A stretch of 64,000 nt of DNA from Camellia lanceoleosa. Taxonomy: Eukaryota; Streptophyta; Magnoliopsida; Ericales; Theaceae. The stretch is from the NCBI GenBank assembly GCA_025200525.1, contig CM045761.1, positions 81,063,551 through 81,127,550 on the forward strand, given 5' to 3'. Each line of letters starts with the position of its first letter. The stretch's first letter is position 1. This document shows positions 10,980 through 20,932 of this stretch, in pieces. Made by a program: the position numbers and the translations under genes. The notes below the pieces were generated by a model. It had not been told where the DNA came from. It searched no databases and saw only the letters and a list, made by a program, of their open reading frames with translations.

Positions 10980-12130
10980 GGGGCATAGTGAAACAAGTCA
11001 AGCATCCCTGATGGATCAGGTCTTCAACCTAGTCCTTAAAGTTGACACATTCATCTGTGTTATGGCTATGGTCACAGTGAAAGCGACACTATTTGGATTG
11101 ATCCCATAGATTGAAAGGAAACTTGGAAGGTTAGGGCCATTTCAAGTTATAATCTTGCTAGATTTGGTTTAGGACATTCTCCATGGGCGTGTTGAGAGGG
11201 GTGTACCGCCAAGCGGGTAGTCGGGAGGAACCGCTTGGAGTGTGGAGGTCACCAGATGAGTGTATTGGGAATGTCTGTTCGACTCTTTTCTATTGTCTTT
11301 GGGTTGTGAGGGTTTAGGTGTAGAGTCTTGGCGAGATACTAAAGAGTCTTCAGCGTCCATGTATTTCTGGGCATTGGTAAGGAGGGTGGCCATGGTCGTC
11401 AAAGGGTCTTTGAAGAGGGAGAAAAGGAAATCTAATGGGTGTAGACCGGCCATGAAGGCTGTTAAGATGACCTTATCATCATTCTCTTCAACCTGGAGGG
11501 CTTCTGAATTAAAGTGAGTGACAAAACTGCACAATGACTTCGCCGCTTGCCAAATGTTCAACAAATTGGTCATCGTTGCCGCTAACGCCGAAAGCACCGA
11601 TGAAATGGCTCAAGAAGGAGTCATTTAGCTGGAAAGTGGTGACAGAGTCCTAATAATTGATCGAACCATAGTCGCGACCTCTTAAGCGTTACGGAAAACA
11701 CGACACATGATTTTGTCAGAAAACATAGAGGATCATGAGGGTCCTGTAAGCTTCTGATGGTCAACTCGATCACCAGGTCATCGAAGGTGTCGACGCAGAT
11801 ATTGAACTAGGAAGGTAGGGGTTTGTCCCTGATGGATGCGGCAAAGGGGAAGTTGGTTATTGTGGAAGGTTTGTTCTGCATGTTCTGCATGACCCCCTAA
11901 AGCTAGAGCTTCATGGCTCGCAGTTCTGTGTCCTAAATGGGGACATTGTCACTGCCGGAGGGGAATAGGGGTTGAATGTTACTAGCCTCACCTTCGGGGA
12001 CGAGAGAGTGGTGTGTAGGATGCGAACCCTGAGGTGGGGGGAGCGGTTCTTGAGGTGGAGGGCCGTTGACCCTCCGAATTTGGCAGTGAGCTTCAGGATG
12101 AAAAGCGAGGAAGAGGTCCTTGAGGAGCAT
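10980..12130 (-). pseudogene. Gypsy gag region, decayed
   Basis: The frame at 11597-11169 contains FVTHFNSEALQVEENDDKVI and LTAFMAGLHPLDFLFSLF, a capsid-like Retrotrans_gag segment. Downstream, at about 11040-11095, CRFHCDHSHNTDECVNFKD is the zinc-binding segment seen in Tat gag proteins. The proline-rich stretch at 12130-11933 is the likely N-terminal region. Frameshifts separate these pieces. Confidence 0.72.
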
Positions 12131-12468
12131 ATGGTTGGAGTGGGTGGCTCGGAGTTTGTTCCGGTTTTGAGAGATATCTGGTGGTGGTGGAGGAGGAATG
12201 GGGAGATCTTATTGGAGCAAGGTGTTGATCAAGGCTTGGTTTTGCTCGGTTAAACGGTTGATACTGTTGGTGAGTTCGACAAAATATGGAGGTGGGTTAT
12301 TTGGATTAGAGAACTCAGCTTCAAGATTATCGACATTGTGTTAGGAAGCCTTGGACCTGGTCATTACCATCCACCTTGATGTAGGAGATGGGTGAAGATG
12401 GGGTTCCCTCTGGTGACAATAAACACAATTGTCAACCGGAGTTGGATTTTCCCACAGATGGTGCCAAT

Positions 12469-13022
12469 TGATAATGCAACAGTTCCGATGGAGGATGGAT
12501 CGGGCTGATCCACACTTTTAACGGGTTTGCTGGCCTTGAAATCCACAAAATGTGCCTGTAAAAAAGTCCAAGGAATGAGGTAATCCTCATGACACCCGAT
12601 GATCGAAAGTTAGATAGAGTAGATTGATTATGTAGAGCGAGAAGAAGGGATGAAGAACTTAACCTTTAATGCATCTCTAAGCTTCCTTATATCATTTGCT
12701 CATCATTTCCTTATCCATTCCGCATCGCCTTGTTGGCCAAAGTCTATATTCTTGCTCATATTGTTCATGGTGAGTCTGTATTCTTTGACGTGAAGGAGTT
12801 GTCCCATTTAATGCTACAAGAGCCTCATTAATAGCTGATGTGTGGGTGCAATAACTTTGCAGAATCTTTGTCTGCCTACTTGGCTGATTCCCTGCCCGAC
12901 AGGTATTTGAATGCTATTGGTCCTGGTCCATCATTGGTTTCTCAAGATTACTGGGTAGTATCTAGTCCGTGGGTTGGGTCCTGAGTCATGGGCGGGACCT
13001 TTTTGCAAGCTCATCAGTATCA
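12469..13022 (-). repeat. 5' LTR of the Tat-like gypsy element and adjoining primer site
   Basis: 554 bp. On the minus strand it is followed at once by ATTGGCACCATCTGTGGGA (plus 12450-12468), the same start of internal DNA as in the non-autonomous element at 15909 (ATTGGCGCCGTCTGTGGGA). TSD TTTAT follows at 13023-13027. Confidence 0.88.
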
Positions 13023-13027
13023 TTTAT

Positions 13028-14937
13028 AAATAAATACATAATAATAAAAAAAGGCAACGGTAAAAATGAAATTGGAAAAAAAGCAAAAGTATGCAAAATT
13101 AAATTTGAATAAATTGTATTTTATATATATGAAAACAAACTATCTTATCATTATTATATATTTTATAAGTATCATTATACTTCATGTTCACTCCATCATT
13201 AATAGTTTTGCATTTTAACCAATGAAGAAAAAATAATTTAAAAAGTAAATTATAATTTAAATTTGTTTTAAGTGCCTCACTAAATTTTTTTAAAGGACTT
13301 ATTTAATCACCATATTAAGGAGAGTTATTTACTCATAAGTCATATTCATTTTTGCACCTATTAATATTCCTAAAATATCCTTCATTCACCTTCTTTATCC
13401 CTATTATTAAGACTCTCCTCCTCCAATAACCACCATCGTCATCGACAATTACCTTCGGCAACAATTTCCACCAACATTTTTTTTTGAATTGTTTCAATAA
13501 AAATAACATCTATCACCACTACATTACTACTGCCACGACCTCCATTGCTCAATCACTCATTCATATTTACACACACTGTTGTTTACTCACAAAAATACAA
13601 TCACATAGACATATATAACACAGACTAATTTACTAAATTTATTAGAAACACGTTTAGTGTTAAATTTATCATTGATCGATTTCTAAAAGGATTAAAAATA
13701 AATTTGATTCACTCACTCTTACTCATATTCACTCACTTACAAGAATCCATCCTCCTCCCACATACACATAGGAAACAATAGACACTAATAAATTTATCAC
13801 TGAGGGAAAAAAAAATGAATCCATCATAGATCAATATAAAATCAACAAAAAATTAAGGGTAAACTACCAATAGGTCCTACTTGGGAGACTTATTACCCAA
13901 TAGGTCCTACTTTGAGACTTATTACCCATTAAGTCCTATTTGATATAATTTATTAAATGATAAAGACAAATTTTATCAGTCTTTTTTTTTATGAATAATT
14001 TTATAGTGATAAATTTATCAGTCTCTTTTTTTATGAATAATTTTTTAGTGATAAATTTATCACTCTCTTATTTTTATAGTGTTAAATTTATTAGTTAGGA
14101 CCTGTAGGTAAATAAGTCTAGTGAATAGGACTAATTGGTAAGTACCCCAAAAATTAAAGTTACATTTAGTGATAAATTTATCACTGACAAAATTCTTCAA
14201 ACATTAGTTTATAAGAAGCTGATAGATCTGTAAAGAAAGAAGGGTAAGATCTGAAAAATCCAAAAAAAAAAAAGAAGCTAAAAATCGCATCAACCAAACA
14301 AAACCAAAAAGTAAAAAATCTATTTGATTGAAAAGATTTTCAAAAATTTCGCAAGATTCTCATGATTGTTTCAAATGATCTTTGATGATGGAGTGTAAGA
14401 TCGAGAAAATAGAGTGTAGATCAGTGATGGTGGAGGTGGTTGATGATCGGTGGCGGTGGTAGATCAACGACAGTAGAGATGGTTGGTGAAGGTGGTGGAC
14501 GATAGCAGTGGTGGTGGTAAATAGCAACTGTGATGGTGGCTATGGTGGTGGTGCACAAGCAAACGGTGGCGGCAAAGAAAGTTCTCGATTGTAGAGAGAT
14601 AGAGAAGAAGAGAGAGAGGAAGACAAAGCGAAATTGCTAAGAATCATGAAAAATGTTTCATGAAAATGATCATGAACAAATCTCCATCCTTGTATTACAC
14701 TTTGTAACTTATTGTATATCTAATCTAAGAGTCAAAAATCTTTCATGATCATTTTTATGAAATATTTTTCATGATACCTAACATTGTTAAGAGAGAAGAT
14801 GAATAAAATATTTAATGAGGGCATTAAAGAAATTTAAGGACTTAGTTGTGCATACAAAAGTCTCTTATTAATATTTAAGTTCATTTAATAGGATTAGACA
14901 ATAATTAACCCTTTTTTTTTTATTAGAAAAATGATTG
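13028..14937. other. AT-rich non-coding DNA with short dispersed repeats
   Basis: No gene seen. The motif GATAAATTTATCACT and close variants recurs at least five times between about 13640 and 14190. A doubled phrase (ACTTATTACCCA followed by TAGGTCCTAC) occurs at 13880-13950. 14390-14580 is rich in GGTGGTG triplets. Possibly an old MITE or intergenic remnant. Confidence 0.4.
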
Positions 14938-15060
14938 GGAGCTCTAATAAAAAAGCTCTAATAGGAGTGGTCTCCACTGTGATGTAATGTTTTGGCTTTG
15001 ATTTTATTTTTTAAAGTTTTTTTATTCTTTGCCACATCATTAGAGCTCAATTAAAGCTCC
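14938..15060. mobile_element. Small MITE-like inverted repeat
   Basis: About 123 bp. The left end starts GGAGCTCTAATAAAAAAGCT and the right end, reverse complemented, starts GGAGCTTTAATTGAGCTCTA. No target-site duplication could be fixed. Confidence 0.5.
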
Positions 15061-15086
15061 AAAATTAGAAGGATGTATCATTTCTC

Positions 15087-15087
<1 letters not shown>

Positions 15088-15131
<44 letters not shown>
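15088..15131. repeat. (TTA)n microsatellite
   Basis: About 14 uninterrupted TTA units. Confidence 0.95.
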
Positions 15132-15132
<1 letters not shown>

Positions 15133-15433
15133 GCATCAAATAGATTTGGGCTGCCTTTGCACAAGGCAAGTTGAAGAGCCAACCTATCCCTAGAAATGGC
15201 TAGTAAAACAAAAACATTATCAACTTTCACAATTGGTAATGTTTTGGGTAATTTTTTTTTTATTATTTAAATTAGATGTTTTTGAACTAATCCTCAGAAT
15301 CTTCTAGAATATAGATGTTCTGGACTTTACAGTTTGTAAATTTTTGAGTGGGCATCAATTGGCGGAGAGCTACTTTTGTTAGTGTGACATGGGAACCAAC
15401 AAGGTGTTTTTCCATGAGATTTATAGGATGGGT

Positions 15434-15908
15434 TGAGAGGGAATAAAAATTACTACAGGAATTATGTGGGTCCGATAATCGCCACGCATGTAATTATAAA
15501 TTATTGTGTATGATAGTTATCAAATTCTTATCAAACACTGCATTAGTGTTTTATATTATACGAAACTTATCAGGATATGAAATCTTATCGATATAGAAGT
15601 CCTGAACAACCGGAGATTGTTTGGGATAGGACTTCTAGAACATTCAAATTACTTGAGAAGTAAGTCACTGGATATTATAAATAGGTAACACCTTCATGGG
15701 TTGAGGTAGGCAATTTCTCTCTATGAATTAGTCTTAAATATTTTGATAATATTAAAGGACTAACTTGGGCATCAGAGGGCCCCCGGTTACGGCTGGGGTG
15801 TTTTGTCTTGCAGATAGCGATCGCGTGGTGATGTTGATCATCTTTTTCGTTGGATTTTTTTATCATCAAAGATGGTTTTTTTTTTTTTTTTTTTTTTATG
15901 TCTATACA
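15434..15908 (+). repeat. 5' LTR of non-autonomous element
   Basis: 475 bp, close match to 18062-18517 apart from a longer poly-T (15876-15898) and a diverged segment at 15750-15800 rich in G and C. Confidence 0.88.
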
Positions 15909-16984
15909 ATTGGCGCCGTCTGTGGGAACGAAATAATTCAATGAAGAAGATTGAACCATTCACAATGATCATGCCATTCGTTATTCCAATTGATGATCAT
16001 GCAATTCTTGATTCCACTTACGTGATCTAACGCTAAGATCATCAAAAACAAAACAAGTGTAATGTTTTTGCATTGGTGTGGGCATGCATCAATGTTTATT
16101 AGGTGGAGCTATTTGAATAATGTATTGTAGATAAAGCAATTCTTTTTAGCCATATCCATCATGTGCCAATCACATCATATCATTGGAGCACGATAGGGTT
16201 CTTTCTTTAATAATACCATTAACTAAATGTACAAGCACGGATGCAACAAGATCGAAGATCAAGAACTCAAGACCTAGCTTGGTACTCTAATTCAAGACGA
16301 AAGTCATACTCTCCGAGCGTAAAAGACTAGAACGAAGCCCTATGAATTTGAAATTATTTACTTCACAAAAGATTTAATGTATAAGTTGCAACTTAAATTG
16401 GTTATGCAACTTTTCTATTTTTGCACCTGGAATAAGGTCCTAGGAGGAGTTCATGTGATGAATTTCAAGAAATCAATAGAATATTGAATTCAAATTTATA
16501 ACCCATGTGTTAGGCTCAGCGTAAACCGATATGGACAAAATCTTGCGATGACAAACAGTCCACGGAATTTATATACTATTATTCCGATCATGGAGATATG
16601 GAAGATCAATTACATAGGATTTTTATTATTTGCGGCACATGGATTTTATGCATTATCATTCTGGATATGGAGGTATTATTATCAATTGTTATGCTACGAA
16701 GCATAGATTTTATACACTATGTTGGATTTTTATTGGAGCACGAGAGTTTATGCATTATTATTCCAACCACGAATACATGGAAAATCAAATTATTATATCA
16801 GATTTTTATTATCTGAAAAATATGATTTTTTATACCAAACGTGGATGAAGACTATTATTTGGGTCAAATATGCTGAGATGGGGTTCGCGCTTTATGGATC
16901 ATGAGAACAATATGAATTACGCTACCCTTTGGTTACAAATTTTATCTCTTTGCCAAGCTGGTTTGGGCAAGAGATAAGTTGGCA

Positions 16985-17545
16985 GGTTTGACCAACTTAA
17001 AAAATCTTTATCGAGCGGGTTTTGCTTGGTGAAGTAGATTAGTAGGTTTGACCAATTTTGAAAATCTTTGTCAAACAAAGTAGGTTGGCAGGTTTGACTA
17101 ACTTGAAAAATCTTTGTTGAACGGGTTTTGCTTGGTGAAGTAGATTGGTAGGTTTGACCAATTTTGAAAATCTTTGTCGAGCAAAGTAGGTTGGCAGGTT
17201 TGACCAACTTAAAAAATCTTTGTTTGAAAGGTGTTTTGCTTGGTGAAGTAGGTTGGCAGGTTTGACTAACTTTGAAAATCTTTTTAGAGCGGGTTCTGCT
17301 CAACAAAGTAGGTTGGTAGGTTTAACTAACTTGAAAAATCTTTGTCGAGCAGATTTTGCTTGGTGAAGTAGGTTGGCAGGTTTGACCAATTTTGAAAATC
17401 TTTGTAGAGTGGGTTTTGCTCAGTAAAGTAGGTTGGCAGGTTTGACCAACTTGAAAAATCTTTGTCGAGCTGGTTTTGCTCGACAAAGTGGGTTGGCAGG
17501 TTTGACCAACTTTGAAATTTTTTGTAGAGTAAGTTGATGGTTTGT
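16985..17545 (+). repeat. 60-bp tandem array with alternating long and short units
   Basis: About ten units, each starting GTTTGACCAA(C/T)TT and ending AGGTTGGCAG. Starts seen at 16985, 17045, 17092, 17152, 17198, 17259, 17319, 17379, 17439 and 17499. Early units alternate between 60 bp (with GGGTTTTGCTTGGTGAAG) and 46 bp (that piece missing), giving a dimer; later units are all 60 bp. On the minus strand, 15- to 20-residue peptide repeats appear, which are by-products of the period. Confidence 0.9.
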
Positions 17546-17607
17546 CCAATAGTGGGATTCCTTGCCGAGCGGGTTTTGCTTGCCAATAAGCAAGTTGGTA
17601 TTTTGGT

Positions 17608-17960
17608 AGTTCCTAACAAAATTAGGCATTCTTAGAATAAGCCATAATGAGATTAGGTATTTTCGGAATAAGTCCTAACGAGGTTAGGCATTCTTGGAAT
17701 AAGTCCTAGCAAGACTAGGCATTTTCGGAATAAGTTCTAACGAGGTTAGGCATTCTTGGATTAAGTCCTAACAAGGCATTGTCGGAATAAGTCCTAACAA
17801 GGTTAGGCATTCTTAGAATAAGTCCTAGCAAGGCTAGGCATTTTCGGAATAAGTCCTAATGAGGTTAGGCATTCTTGGAATAAGTTTTAGCAAGGCTAGG
17901 CATTTTCGAAATAAGTCCTAATAGAGTTATGCATTTTGGAATAAGTCCTAGCACCCATGT
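17608..17960 (+). repeat. 31-bp tandem array of short palindromes
   Basis: About eleven units of GGAATAAGTCCTAACGAGG or like form, each holding an inverted repeat around a 3-base centre. Two stem types alternate: CCTAAC-GAG-GTTAGG, followed by CATTCTTGGAATAAG, and CCTAGC-AAG-GCTAGG, followed by CATTTTCGGAATAAG. One unit is shortened near 17767. Confidence 0.88.
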
Positions 17961-18061
17961 ATGGTTTTAGCTAGGCATTATTACACGACTATTTTTATCA
18001 GAACAACAAAAAGCTTCCACTCTTTCATTGGGTTCAAAGAGAATGAAAGCTTGGGGGCAAT

Positions 18062-18517
18062 TGAGAAGGAATAAAAATAACTACATGAATTATGTGGGTC
18101 CCGACACTGTGACGTGGCGTAATTGTAAATTATTGTGTATGATAATTATCAAATTCTTATCAAACACTGCATTAGTGTTTTATATTATAGAAAACTTATC
18201 AGGATATGAAATCTTATCGATATAGAAGTCCTGAACAACTGGAGATTGTTTGGGATAGGACTTCTAGAACATTCAAATTACTTGAGAAGTAAGTCACTAG
18301 ATATTATAAATAGGTAACACCCTCATCGGTTGAAGTAGTCAATTTCTCTCTATGAATTAGGCTATTAAATATTTTGATAATATTGAGGACCTGACTACGC
18401 CGAGGGCCCCTGCTTACCGGTGTTTTGTCTTGCAGATAGCGATCGTGTGGTGATGCTAATCATCTTCTTCGTTGATTTTTTTATCATCAAATATGATATT
18501 TTTTTTATGTCCGTGCA
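18062..18517 (+). repeat. 3' LTR of non-autonomous element
   Basis: 456 bp, preceded by the purine tract AAAGCTTGGGGGCAA at 18046-18060. Confidence 0.88.
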
Positions 18518-19552
18518 TGTAATATTTCATAAATTCCTGAATGCTAGTGCAAGCAAGGATCTTTTATTACTTTACACAAATCTCTGAAGTTTATTGTTTG
18601 AGAAGTTTTTCCATAAATCTTACTTTACCTGGTTGATTCAAGCAGCTGATGCTGTCAATGCCTAAGGATTCTACTCTACGTGATGACATGGAGATTTGTT
18701 TTCACTGTTGCTCAAATGGATGAACTGTTACTTCCAAAGAACTATAGTAAACATTCATAGAAGGAATGGATGTCATTTTTAGTTCTCGCTATTTGAAACA
18801 ACAATAAATCTACTATTGAAGCAAGAGTTTGAATTTTGGTATTGTTAACTTTCAGAATCAAAGATGATAGAGAATGCAAGACTCGCAACTCTAGCTTCAC
18901 ACCAACAAAATAATTCAAGTTCTTCCACACAAGGAATGCAAGCTCACACACAAAATAAAAAATAAAAATTAGTTTATAGACAACCAAAGCACTAGAAGGA
19001 TTAAACATTTAAATTATCCAAGTGATAATGAAGGCAAAAATTTCATAATCTCATGTCCTTGAATGGCCATCACATGAACAAGTTTTGGATACAATATACA
19101 TTTTGATGAAAAACTCAAAGTGCAATGCTATCAACTTAGCGCATTTCCAAGTAAGAAAAAAGATTGGCACCACGTTAGTTATACTGCACTCAAAAAAATA
19201 TATATATATACATATTTTCGTTAGTTTTAATTAATTCATGGAATGTATTTATGGTGTAAATTGTTAATTTGAAAATTCAAGATTTTATTTGAACAAATAA
19301 AAAACTTAAGGTTAATTTGTTATAAAGATAAACTCTAGAGTTACTTTGTAATTTCTCCAAAAAGTTTTATCCGATGGTGATGAGTGCTCTTTATAGAACA
19401 CCACGTTAGTTATGCTGGTCCAATATCTTGAACTATGTGCATATATGGTTCAAAATTATGAATAATTATGAAACACTATTGGTCAAGTTACATGATCAAG
19501 TGATGTTTCAAATTTATTGAGAATTTCTACCCATTTGTGGAGAATACTTGAC
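18518..19552. other. Unannotated end of left contig
   Basis: AT-rich DNA with no supported gene. An 88-codon minus-strand frame at 18742-19008 has no recognisable motif. A TA-repeat lies at 19197-19213. The contig stops at 19552. Confidence 0.5.
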
Positions 19553-19652
19553 NNNNNNNNNNNNNNNNNNNNNNNNNNNNNNNNNNNNNNNNNNNNNNNN
19601 NNNNNNNNNNNNNNNNNNNNNNNNNNNNNNNNNNNNNNNNNNNNNNNNNNNN
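19553..19652. other. Assembly gap, exactly 100 N
   Basis: 8 + 60 + 32 N characters. A fixed 100-base run is the common placeholder for a gap of unknown size, so order and distance across it are not sequence-proven. Confidence 0.99.
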
Positions 19653-20632
19653 GACACGCTCCAAGAAATATGTAGTTTATAGATCTATAATATTTATATA
19701 TATGAATATTTCATTTCAAAATGAAAAAGAAATACAACATAACATTATTTCCTAAATTTTAAAGGAGAAGTATTAATAGATATAAATTTACATTGTTTTC
19801 TTTTATCTTTTATAACTTACAAGTTATTTTGTTCAAATTTATAATATGTTTCATGTGTGTTTCCAAGTGATTGACATGTGTGTCTCCTAAGTGTCCAAAA
19901 GCTTGTCTAGAGTCTAAAAATATTTTAAAAACAATGTACGTTTGAGCTTGTATCCAACTGCGTCTCGGAAAGTTTGATGTATGACACATGTCCAACTTGG
20001 ACATGACACCTTTATAGGTGAAATTTATATTGCATACAGATATCCTTGATTTGTATGCACATCGAAAAAACTTAATGTAGCTCTCTTGTTATTTTGTCTT
20101 GCTCTATCTTATTAATGTTGTAGAGACCATCTACTCCTGACCCTGAATGGAACCTTGCCTTTGCTGAGTAAAAAGCATATTTACCATAATTCCAGTAATT
20201 TCAATACATGGTGGTTTTCTTGATCCTTCTTACATGGTTATGTTACTGTGAATATGATATGCTAATATAGTGACTTATTCTTAACAAATCCACAATTGGT
20301 TTTACAAATCATTAAAAACACATGCTGATCCAACTTTGATATTTTATGACTAAATTAATCTAAAATCTATTATTTCTGTTTTCACCGTTCCACACTAGTT
20401 CTCTCTCCTTGAACAGGTCTTTAATGATGTCTGTCTATACTACTGGCCTTGTCTTTTTTCCCATACTCACCAAAAGGCAAAAATATTTTCCAGACCGTAT
20501 CTCATGCTTTTATCAAGTTAATTAAACCTTTTGTGGATCTATACATGCACAAATACATACCTGTTAAGTACAGATTTTTTACTTTCTTATGCTGATTTAA
20601 AACATTGGGTCTTCAAGATTTAGAAATTACTA
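19653..20632. other. Start of right contig, no coding seen
   Basis: About 980 bp upstream of the SINE. If the CSLC gene is real this is part of the intron before its first visible exon. I searched by eye for the upstream GT2 exon and found none. The 17-base copy AGATTTAGAAATTACTA at 20616-20632 is the left target-site duplication of the SINE. Confidence 0.5.
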
Positions 20633-20861
20633 AAACCTAGCGGTTGATTTATTGGCAAGGCCTTGGATTTTGGAGGTGTGCTCCTCCAAAAGTTCAAGGA
20701 TCGAAACCTCTCAAGTGCTAACAATTCCTTGGAGCCATCGGATTGGTTGAATTAACCATGGTACACTTGCTTGGAAACTCTTTACCAAAGCACTGTGCAC
20801 CTAGGGATTAGTTGGGCTTTGATTCAAACACCTCCGTGCCGATTCAAAAAAAAAAAAAAAA
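20633..20861 (+). mobile_element. SINE with 17-bp target-site duplication
   Basis: 229 bp with a poly-A 3' end (20846-20861). TSDs AGATTTAGAAATT(A/G)CTA flank it at 20616-20632 and 20863-20879. Internal promoter-like boxes are present: TAGCGGTTGATTTATTGGC near the 5' end and GGATCGAAACCTC at 20699-20711, which resembles a pol III B box. It is inserted about 55 bp before a CSLC splice acceptor. Confidence 0.85.
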
Positions 20862-20897
20862 AAGATTTAGAAATTGCTAGTCTTCTGTTACTAAATT

Positions 20898-20899
<2 letters not shown>

Positions 20900-20929
<30 letters not shown>
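20900..20929. repeat. (CT)n microsatellite forming a polypyrimidine tract
   Basis: Fifteen CT units directly before the AG acceptor (20931-20932) of the first visible CSLC exon. Confidence 0.9.

Positions 20930-20932
<3 letters not shown>

Larger units (their letters stand above)
4643..13022 (-). mobile_element. Complete but decayed Ty3/gypsy element, Tat-like lineage
   Basis: 8.38 kb, flanked by TTTAT at 4638-4642 and 13023-13027. LTRs begin TGATA and end TATCA. Read on the minus strand the order is 5' LTR, gag, protease, reverse transcriptase, RNase H, a second RNase H, integrase zinc-finger remnant, then a reading frame in the opposite direction, then 3' LTR. The second, cellular-type RNase H after the retroviral one is a hallmark of the Tat/Ogre/Retand lineage. 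LTRs differ strongly (many transitions, roughly 15-20% in the first 90 bases compared), so the insertion is old. Frames are broken many times. Its 3' part is present again in arm B. Confidence 0.9.
15434..18517 (+). mobile_element. Non-autonomous LTR retrotransposon with internal tandem arrays
   Basis: 3.1 kb. Two direct LTRs (15434-15908 and 18062-18517) begin TGAGA(G/A)GGAATAAAAAT and end in CA. ATTGGCGCCGTCTGTGGGA follows the first LTR, and a purine tract AAAGCTTGGGGGCAA precedes the second. The LTRs contain TATTATAAATAGG, a plausible TATA region. Between them there is 2.15 kb with no gag or pol; it is filled by two tandem arrays (16985-17545 and 17608-17960). The 5-bp flanks (TGGGT, TGTAA) do not match. 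The shared internal start suggests mobilisation by Tat-like gypsy elements such as the one at 4643-13022, which is an inference. Confidence 0.88.

Noticed and set aside
16917..17629. Three overlapping minus-strand frames of 69-129 codons with repeated KIF.VGQTCQPT-type peptides
   Set aside because: They arise from the 60-bp tandem array, whose period is a multiple of three, and lie inside an LTR element on the opposite strand.
16985..17960. Regularly spaced repeats resembling a CRISPR array
   Set aside because: The sequence is a plant nuclear retroelement; the repeats are head-to-tail satellites without unique spacers and there are no cas genes.
15429..18522. Target-site duplication for the non-autonomous LTR element
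   Set aside because: Flanks TGGGT and TGTAA do not match with the chosen LTR ends, so none is claimed.
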